In this document: positions 17,001 through 24,800 of the stretch, piece by piece
How the letters are laid out: every line of letters starts with the position of its first letter
How positions within the stretch are numbered: position 1 is the stretch's first letter
Source of the DNA: a virus
Direction: 5' to 3' (one strand)
DNA: 43,368 nt
IMG/VR virus record: IMGVR_UViG_3300037839_000874
Coordinates: 1 to 43,368 of that record
The notes under the pieces: model-generated
Seen by the model: only the letters and a program-made list of their open reading frames with translations
Databases searched by the model: none
Told to the model about the DNA's origin: nothing
Made by a program: the position numbers and the translations under genes

Positions 17001-18323
17001 ATGTTATCTAGATTTACAAGAGAATTTAATAGAGTCTATATTAACGATGTTCCTGTAACAGGAGCACAATCAATTTCTGCTAGTTATGATCTGCCAATAG
17101 AGAATATTAAATATTTGGGGTCGAATAATAATCATTTAAATAGGGTTCCAATTGGAATATTCGTTGGGGCTCTAAATTTAGATTCTTTGTTTATTAATAA
17201 TGATCAATTTATTCAATATACTGGCGAATTAGGAGCTAATGTAAAAGTCCAATATGAAGATAATACATTCGGTATGAATAGCGGATATATGGCCGAATAT
17301 GATTTTTCTTGTGGAATAGGCACAATACCAATTTTATCTACAAAGTGGAACTTTTACAGTGATTTTGGTAATATAGCATCTTCAAAATTGCCTTTCCCTA
17401 TGGATGAAAGCAAGCTTAATATAGTAAATCCAGGGGACATACAGATAGATTTTAATGAATTAGAAAATGAGAAAATTAACAATTTAAAGGTCAATATTAA
17501 ATGCAATAGATTGCCTATTTTTGATGCAACTTCTGTAAAGCCTGTGGATGTTAAATTGCAATATCCAATTATTATTACCACAAGCTTTTCAATATCTTTG
17601 CATGATTATCAAAACAAACGCTTATTCGACTATCCAAATAATCAAAATATTTATAATTTTAACATAAATCTATATAAGAATAACACCTCCGATATAATTC
17701 AATCATTTAACATTAAAGATGCTCTATTGGTTAGAGAAGATTTCAATACAGACGTAGATGGTAGTAGTTTGATGCAATTAAGTTATGCTAGTCATATTAG
17801 TAGATCTGAATCTGGACCATACACAACGAATGTAAGTAGTTTTACGATTAATACTACTACAACTACCACCACAACTACTACAGCTGCTCCAACAACCACT
17901 ACGACTACTACTACAGCTGCTCCAACAACCACTACGACTACTACTACAGCTGCTCCAACAACCACTACGACTACTACTACAGCTGCTCCAACAACCACCA
18001 CAACTACAACACCAGCTCCAACAGTATTTACTGTCACTAATAGTGATAGTGGTGCATATGTAATTAATGGGTCTAGTAATCCAACGCTAAATCTTACAAG
18101 AGGCTCAACATATACGTTTAATATTAGCGCCGCTGGTCATCCTTTCTGGATCAAAACAACTCAGACCACAGGACAAGCAAACGCTTACAATACAGGAGTC
18201 ACAAATAACGGAACTGCTAGTGGTGCATTAACATTTGTTGTTGATGTTGGCGCTCCAAGTACTTTGTACTATAACTGCGAATATCATAGTAGCATGGCTG
18301 GTGTAATAAACATTACTGGTTAG
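17001..18323 (+). CDS. Tail-tube-like protein with Thr linker and C-terminal cupredoxin domain
   Basis: This is the first gene of the plus-strand surface operon (440 aa), with AAGG-type ribosome sites just upstream. Residues 1-~284 hold two related beta-rich repeats of the kind seen in the next two genes (ISASYDL.IENIKYLG; AEYDFSCGIGTIPIL). Residues 285-341 are a Thr/Ala-Ala-Pro linker. Residues 342-440 are a complete cupredoxin-like domain with possible copper ligands His380, Cys426, His429 and Met432. The C-terminal domain is a near copy of the fibre N-terminal domain and of the relic at 1788-1984. The repeat fold suggests a tail-tube or tail-decoration protein carrying an exposed domain on a mucin-like stalk. 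The repeat relationship is seen; the tube assignment is a guess. Confidence 0.6.
   Translation: MLSRFTREFNRVYINDVPVTGAQSISASYDLPIENIKYLGSNNNHLNRVPIGIFVGALNLDSLFINNDQFIQYTGELGANVKVQYEDNTFGMNSGYMAEYDFSCGIGTIPILSTKWNFYSDFGNIASSKLPFPMDESKLNIVNPGDIQIDFNELENEKINNLKVNIKCNRLPIFDATSVKPVDVKLQYPIIITTSFSISLHDYQNKRLFDYPNNQNIYNFNINLYKNNTSDIIQSFNIKDALLVREDFNTDVDGSSLMQLSYASHISRSESGPYTTNVSSFTINTTTTTTTTTTAAPTTTTTTTTAAPTTTTTTTTAAPTTTTTTTTAAPTTTTTTTPAPTVFTVTNSDSGAYVINGSSNPTLNLTRGSTYTFNISAAGHPFWIKTTQTTGQANAYNTGVTNNGTASGALTFVVDVGAPSTLYYNCEYHSSMAGVINITG
17853..18023 (+). repeat. Thr/Ala-Ala-Pro linker with 33-bp tandem repeats
   Basis: Three identical 33-bp units start at 17880, 17913 and 17946, and a fourth diverged unit starts at 17979. 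Each encodes AAP followed by a Thr run. Identical repeats in coding DNA imply recent expansion, and the length may vary between relatives. The linker is the inverted counterpart of the fibre linker at 1985-2143. Confidence 0.92.
18210..18304 (+). repeat. Right copy of the 95-bp perfect inverted repeat
   Basis: This is identical to the reverse complement of 1807-1901. Here the sequence is in frame and encodes the second half of an intact cupredoxin-like domain. Identity falls just outside the tract: about ten mismatches lie in the 20 bp around 18156-18177. That pattern fits gene conversion or a recent recombination patch. Confidence 0.93.
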
Positions 18324-18355
18324 TGTAATTTAAACTAGGCAAAGGAATAAGGAAT

Positions 18356-19186
18356 ATGGCTAGAATATATTATGATCAATGCGAAATAAAAATAAATAAT
18401 ACTGGCGTATTAGCCGTATCTGCTAGTTTTAGTTCAGATATCACTTTAGGACCAATATATACTCTAGGAAAGAGAAAACCTTTTAAAAACCAAATAACAA
18501 CTGGGCCTAGTTCTAGCACTTTCCAAATATCTTATTTGATAAACCCAACAGGCGACCCAGCTTTTAATTCTGTCAAAGAAATCAAAAATTTTATATCTTC
18601 TCCGACAAGTTATGATGGAGTAACTATAGCATTCGCTGGAGTAACTGGACAAAAATGTTATTTAAATAATTATAATTTAAAAATTGAACCTAATAATGTA
18701 ATAACTGCTCAAGCTAGTTATATCACATATGAGCCAATCATAACAAATACTTTATTTCAAACTCCAAGGGATTTAGCTAATCCAAATAATGCTTCTGCAA
18801 CTAGCATTGCTCATAGCTCAAAAACTAATGTAATATCTGGAAGAAATATTTTTGCTAAGGGTACAGCAAGTGAAATTACTGCTGATTTATATAGTTTATC
18901 TTATGCTTTCACTTGTAATCTAACTCCAATTTACGCTTTAGGACAACAAACTCCATTAGAAGTAAAACCAATTAGAGCTCAAGAGACTGTAAATATTACA
19001 GAAAATTTATTTACAAAATTAGTTTATACTGGTGAAAATATACCATTAAAAATTCAGATGTCTGGACTTTTAGATTCGAATAGTTTTACCATAGAAATGC
19101 CAGATGCATTTATTAATAATTCTACGTTAGCATCTAATCTTGATGATATTGTTCGAGCAACTAAAACAATAGTTCAATATTATTAA
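18356..19186 (+). CDS. Two-repeat tail-tube-like structural protein
   Basis: The 276-aa protein begins MARIYYDQCEIKINN, with an AAGGAATAAGGAAT ribosome site directly upstream. It has two internal repeats: residues ~18-110 (VSASFSSDITLGPIYTLGKR) and ~165-260 (LSYAFTCNLTPIYALGQQ). Both share an alternating beta pattern ending in P-I-Y-x-L-G. The same unit occurs twice in 17001-18323 and twice in 19188-20159. A doubled beta-sandwich of this kind is common in siphophage tail tube proteins, so a tube or tube-associated role is likely but unproven. There is no signal peptide or membrane segment. The gene lies 1 nt before the next, so the two should be co-translated. Confidence 0.6.
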   Translation: MARIYYDQCEIKINNTGVLAVSASFSSDITLGPIYTLGKRKPFKNQITTGPSSSTFQISYLINPTGDPAFNSVKEIKNFISSPTSYDGVTIAFAGVTGQKCYLNNYNLKIEPNNVITAQASYITYEPIITNTLFQTPRDLANPNNASATSIAHSSKTNVISGRNIFAKGTASEITADLYSLSYAFTCNLTPIYALGQQTPLEVKPIRAQETVNITENLFTKLVYTGENIPLKIQMSGLLDSNSFTIEMPDAFINNSTLASNLDDIVRATKTIVQYY

Positions 19187-19187
19187 T

Positions 19188-20159
19188 ATGTTTTATAATG
19201 GAAAAAATGTAACATTAAAAGTCAACAATCAATTGATTGTTGCTACTGAAGCTCAGATGTCTTATGAGGCGCAGATTAGTCCTTATCTAGAAATTGGTCA
19301 AAGACATGCTGATGATATAAGAGCAGATAATACCATACAAGGGTCTTTAAATTTTAGCTACTACTATACTGGAGCAGATCCAATAAAAAATTTATTGACC
19401 TTAGATGAAGGAATTAGTTTTGATTTTGGAGGCATACAACAGACTGGTTATATAAAAAGCTATAATGCCCGATTTAGTCCACATAACCCTGTGGTATGTT
19501 CAACAGAAATATTATTTTTTAGAAGCCCAACTGGAACTTTTGCGCCTACTTATGATAATGGAGAAAATGTAAATAATATAGTTCATATTAATAACATTAG
19601 TATTAGTAATTTTAATAACCAAAATTTAACAGGTTCGTATCTAAGTGCAAGTTATAATTACTCTACGGATATAAGACCAGAAATTTATATTGGTGATACT
19701 TTTGAAAGAAGAGGAGTTTTTGGTTTAAAAGAAATTACTTTAAATATAACTTGTGACAATTTAAATCCTTTATTACAAATATCTGGTACAAGAGTAGGAG
19801 TAGTATTAGGTACTTCGCCTTTTGGAACGTCTCTTGTGACTCAAGGTTATGGAGTTACTGGATTTTTAACTAAAAAAGCTTTTCAGGCTAAAAATGAAGA
19901 ATTCTTAGTGAATGAATTGACTATCAGACAATTTAACGTACTTGATGAAGCTACTATCTCATCCTTTTCCCCAACTTCTGGTCGTTATAAAGATTCAATT
20001 ACAATTAATGGAACTAATTTTAATTATGTGTCTAAGGTTTTTTTTGGTGAATATGAAGCAGGTGGATTCACTATAAATAATAATAATATAATTACGGCTG
20101 TTGTTCCTAGAGTTAAAAATATAACAAATCAACAAATAAGGATGCTAACATTAGCATAA
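19188..20159 (+). CDS. Two-repeat tail-tube-like protein with C-terminal IPT/TIG domain
   Basis: The protein has 323 residues. The repeats are at ~10-110 (AQMSYEAQISPYLEIGQRHADD) and ~140-235 (LSASYNYSTDIRPEIYIGDTFERR), matching the unit in the preceding two proteins. From residue ~255 there is an IPT/TIG immunoglobulin-like domain (ATISSFSPTSGRYKDSITINGTNF). IPT/TIG domains decorate many phage tail proteins and may bind surface glycans. It follows the previous stop after 1 nt with no clear Shine-Dalgarno, which suggests coupling. The next gene also begins with IPT/TIG domains, so this operon seems to build one surface structure. The domain calls are good; the role in the virion is inferred. 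Confidence 0.62.
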   Translation: MFYNGKNVTLKVNNQLIVATEAQMSYEAQISPYLEIGQRHADDIRADNTIQGSLNFSYYYTGADPIKNLLTLDEGISFDFGGIQQTGYIKSYNARFSPHNPVVCSTEILFFRSPTGTFAPTYDNGENVNNIVHINNISISNFNNQNLTGSYLSASYNYSTDIRPEIYIGDTFERRGVFGLKEITLNITCDNLNPLLQISGTRVGVVLGTSPFGTSLVTQGYGVTGFLTKKAFQAKNEEFLVNELTIRQFNVLDEATISSFSPTSGRYKDSITINGTNFNYVSKVFFGEYEAGGFTINNNNIITAVVPRVKNITNQQIRMLTLA

Positions 20160-20163
20160 ATAT

Positions 20164-21894
20164 ATGGGACTCATTACTTCAACTGGATTTTTTAAATATA
20201 TTCCTCCAAATCCAAAGATAACTTCTACCTCTAGTCCAACTGGAGTTTTAGGTCAAGTAATATCTATAAATGGAGAAGATTTAGATTATGTTGATACTCT
20301 TTCTTTTGCTGGAGAAAATTTAAATTTTTCATTAATCAATGGAAATCAAAAGATGGATTTTTTAGTTCCTTCAAACCCAGATACTGGAAAATTATTAATT
20401 GCTTCTAAGACTTTCGAAATCACTGGCCAAAATAATTTACCTTTTTTACCAATATTTGAATTAGAAAATTTTAATCCTATAAATGGTTCAGAAGGATCTA
20501 TAATTAACATTACTGGAAAAGTTTTGACTTCTATACAAACTGGATATATTTATGCTAGTCCAATATTAAATGATATAAGTTATTATTTCAGTGGAGTAAA
20601 GAACTATTTTGACGTACCGATGTCAACTAAAAGTGGAATTTACAGCGTGAATTTTGCAGAAAATATTAACCCTACTGGTGAAGTAAATAATTTTGAAATA
20701 TCTTCTGTTCGTCCTTTTAATTTTAGTAGTGGATCATCACTTCAAGTCGGCTATAATATTCCAGGAGATTTAACTAAAAGATATTATGAAAATCATTTAC
20801 TTTCTCTCTCTGAAATGATTACCACGGGTTTCCAATCTTACACAATCAGATTACCAACTGGATTCTCTGGAATTGCGGTTCCTATCGCTTCTGGTATAAA
20901 TCATACAAATTATGCTGTTTTTTTAAATATGCATAAACATTATCCTGAAGATTTATCTACTTATAATTTTAATCATATTTATATTAGCGAAAAAACTACA
21001 GGATCTTTTCAGCTGAACATATCAACTGTCCTAGATAATGAAATGGATGTAGACATCTTGTTATTTATATCTAGTGGATTTATGTTGGATTCTGGAGTTT
21101 TTGAAAGAAATTTTATAGATATTGATGCAAATTCATCTTCTCAAATTATATATTTTGATCGATTAAGCGGGATAGATCGACAAAATAATTTATATCCGCC
21201 GTTTTTATTAACAAGTAAAGAAAAAATTGATGGTATAAATATAGGTAATTCTTACATTTCTACAAATGTATTTAATTTAGAAAAAAATAATTTTTCAATT
21301 GATATCCCAAATAAAGCAATCAATAATACTTTTCGTTTAAATTACTTTACAATCAGAAATGATTATACTAATTTAGCAACATTTGTTTATGAAGGAGATA
21401 ACTCTTATTATAAAAAAGTTTATTTATTCTCTGGATCTCAGGAGTCTTTTCAAGAACGTCTACCAATGAAAAATATAGCAATTAATAATAAAAATAATTT
21501 ATCTTTTGAGGTGCCTTCAACTGATCACTATATAGATGGTAAAATTGAATTAGTTAATACTGCCGATATTTCAAAAAAATTTACAACTAATTTTATAGAA
21601 ACTCCAACTCCTACTTCTGTGAATCCTAGCGGTGGATATAACGGAACGAATATAAGCATACAAGGTAAAAGTTTTAAAAAACCTATATTAATTGATGACG
21701 CAGCTCAATATGATAGCTGTTTTGTACGATTTAGATATGCTGATAATATCTATCCAGAAAATAAAAGCACTTTTAAAACTTCTTTTAGAATTATAAACAA
21801 AGAATTATTAAGCGGATCTATACCTTTAAGCAGTATTCCAACTGGCAGATACGCAATACAAATGATGTCTGAAAATGGAGGACTATTCGAATGA
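20164..21894 (+). CDS. IPT/TIG-repeat virion protein
   Basis: This 576-aa protein starts 4 nt after the previous stop. IPT/TIG-like modules are seen at residues ~16-85 (PKITSTSSPTGVLGQVISINGEDL), ~95-145 (LENFNPINGSEGSIINITGK) and ~480-545 (TPTSVNPSGGYNGTNISIQGKSF). The middle ~330 residues are beta-rich and not recognised. It contains many Asn, Ser, Phe and Tyr residues and no Cys cluster, signal peptide or membrane segment. The end overlaps the next gene by ATGA, so the two are translationally coupled and probably made in similar amounts. It is likely the shaft or adaptor below the large adhesin that follows. Confidence 0.65.
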   Translation: MGLITSTGFFKYIPPNPKITSTSSPTGVLGQVISINGEDLDYVDTLSFAGENLNFSLINGNQKMDFLVPSNPDTGKLLIASKTFEITGQNNLPFLPIFELENFNPINGSEGSIINITGKVLTSIQTGYIYASPILNDISYYFSGVKNYFDVPMSTKSGIYSVNFAENINPTGEVNNFEISSVRPFNFSSGSSLQVGYNIPGDLTKRYYENHLLSLSEMITTGFQSYTIRLPTGFSGIAVPIASGINHTNYAVFLNMHKHYPEDLSTYNFNHIYISEKTTGSFQLNISTVLDNEMDVDILLFISSGFMLDSGVFERNFIDIDANSSSQIIYFDRLSGIDRQNNLYPPFLLTSKEKIDGINIGNSYISTNVFNLEKNNFSIDIPNKAINNTFRLNYFTIRNDYTNLATFVYEGDNSYYKKVYLFSGSQESFQERLPMKNIAINNKNNLSFEVPSTDHYIDGKIELVNTADISKKFTTNFIETPTPTSVNPSGGYNGTNISIQGKSFKKPILIDDAAQYDSCFVRFRYADNIYPENKSTFKTSFRIINKELLSGSIPLSSIPTGRYAIQMMSENGGLFE

Positions 21895-24800
21895 GCGTAT
21901 TTTTTACATTAAATTCCTCGCAACCAATTATTCAAGCTCCGTCAACGGCTTTAGCTATTAATGGGGAAACAATTTTTATCTCTGGAGAGCAATTTAATAA
22001 AAATATTATTAAAATTTCTGGACAAGACATATATAATTCATCTTCAAAATTTATATTCAATGGAATTTTTGACCAAAATATATCTGGAATTAACAATACA
22101 TTATCTAAGGATACAGTAGGATTTACATTGTCTGGTATTTATCCATCTAAATATAAAGTATATGTTTATAATGACTCAAACGTTTCAAGTAATTATTTTG
22201 ATTTAAAAGTCTTAGCTCAACCCACCATTAGCGGTTTTGATAATAAAAATGTCCTTCCAGGCCAATATATTAAAGTATCTGGATCTAATTTTTATCCTGG
22301 TGCGAATATTTCATTTGTTGATAATTTAGGGAATAAAGTTCGTCCATCTTTTCAAGAAACTGGATTATATAGAGTTACTGGAGCAGATACGCAAAATTAT
22401 GGAACTGGATATCAAACTGGAAATGTTTTCTATTTAGAAGGAATAAAAAATTATAATAAAAATTCTTACGCAATTTTTACGGTATCGACTACTGGAATAA
22501 ATGGTTCTCTTGGGAGCTTTAATATAAATAATTCTGGTATTTTTACTGTTCCCAATTTGAGCACTGGAATTGAATTTATTCCAAGGACTGGAAATGGCAG
22601 AGGAGCTTTAATTAATTTTCTTTATGAAAAATATGAGAATACAGGATTATTAGAGTTCTTAGAGTTTCAAGTACCATATAATATTAGAAAAAATCAAAGT
22701 GGTATAATAGAAAATATAAAATTTAAAGATATTACTAGCGGAACAAAATTTACTGATTTTTATATTGCTGGATATCCTAATATATATGATTTTTCCCCAC
22801 AAACTGGTTTAATAGAATCGACTGAAATACTATTAACTGGAGATAATTTATCATTTGCACAATCTATTAAAATTGGTGATATTCTCATAGATTCATATGC
22901 TCCACTTGGAGATACAGGCATACTTTTTACAATACCAAATTTTAGCTCTTCTGATCGTATTACCATTTCTGGTTTTTATGGTTCAGATAAAAGTACAAAT
23001 ATCTTAAGTGTTTCTTACCCTCAATTAACTGCTAGTGGTTTTACTCCCAATGATGTATTAGCTGGTACTGGAACAATAGTAAACATAAGTGGTAAATATC
23101 TTCAAAGAATAAATTACATTAATCTTGGGCAACCAAACGTATTAAATAAAGATATTACAGTCAATGCGAAAGCTACTTTGGCTTCATTTACTCTGCCAAA
23201 TGCTTATACTACCACATCTCTTAGGATTTTCTCTGTAGATTTCCCTACTTCTGGTCATTTAATTAAATCTCCAAGTTCAAATGATCTTTTAATATCTACT
23301 CCTAGACTTTCTGAGGCAAATGTTGATATCAGATATTTGTCTGGAATACAAGCTGCGAAATATTTAGATGAAATAGAAATATATAGCTCTAGTGGAACTT
23401 CTGGAGATTATGGAAATCTAACTAACTCAGATGTTTTCTTTTTAGGAGTTACTGGCCATATAGACGAACCAAATGCCTATTCAATCAGTGGAATTAAAGT
23501 TTCAAATTCTGCTACTGGTATCAGATTTAAAGTCCCAAGAGAAGTAAGAAATCCTCAAGCAAGAATTAAAATTAAAAGAAATCTTTTTGGAGAGAGTTAT
23601 ATACTTCCATCAAATAAATCAATTGACGTATTGCCTACTATTTTTGATGTAACTCCTTCTAACACTCTATATAATAGTTTAGGATATTTAACTATATCTG
23701 GTATAAATGCTTCTAATGCTAATTTAGCTTACTTTAGTGGATATTCTGGAACTCAAAATCTATTAGGATACAAAGAAATTAAGAGTTTCCCACTCGAAAT
23801 TGTAAGTAAAAATTTAATACAAATAACAGGAGTAAATGGAGTTGGAGGAGATAACACAAACGGATATTCAGTTTTTGAAGCAAAACTTGGTGGAGATATT
23901 ACTGGATCTGGTGAACTGTTCTTATTTAACAATTATTATGATACAGGCATAGGATACGAAGATTTTATTATAACAAAAAATAAAAATATTAGAGTGTCTG
24001 CTATCAGTGGATTTCGTCCGCCAAATTCAGATATATTCACTAGTCCTGGTTATATAAGTACTCCTTTAGAAAATGCATTCTTTTATCAAATTCAAACAAA
24101 TTCTAGGGCCACTAGATTTCAATTTTCTGCAACAACTATCTCTGGAGTTGGAGAAGGAGAGTTTCCAACTGGATTAGAAACATATTTAAATAGCGCTAAT
24201 CAAATTTTCGGTCAACCTATGCTTGGTGGAATTTTCTATTTGAAAATAAGAGCTTTAGACGGAGAAAGACCAAACGAAGGAATGATTTTAAATTTAGCCG
24301 TAGGATATTCTGGAAGATCGTTAAGTGGTCCAGGAATAACATATAGAGGTAATTGGGGTTATGGGATTGGATATGTAGGGAGTAATTTGAGAAGAGATGT
24401 AGTAAAGTACTCAAGAGAAGGAGTTAATCATTGGTATGCAGCTTATACAAATACAGATTCAGAACCTCAAGCAGGAAATCCAAATTGGATACCATTTACA
24501 AATGAATTTTCAGCAACAGCTACTAAAGTTTTATTAGCTGAAGAATCTAATATTACTAATTCATTAAATATGGGACAAGAAGGAATCCCAAGCGGATTTA
24601 TTAAAACTGTTAATGATGTTAACGTAGACGATGGAAGTGGATTTTATATTGGATATGATAATAGATATAATTCTGGAAGACCAAAGTTCAGAGTCGGAAA
24701 TCAATCTAATTATATTAAATTTGATGGAAAAGGACTTGATATTGTTGGCCCATTATCTGGAATTATTACAACTTCAAAAAATATTGCAGATGCTCAAAAT

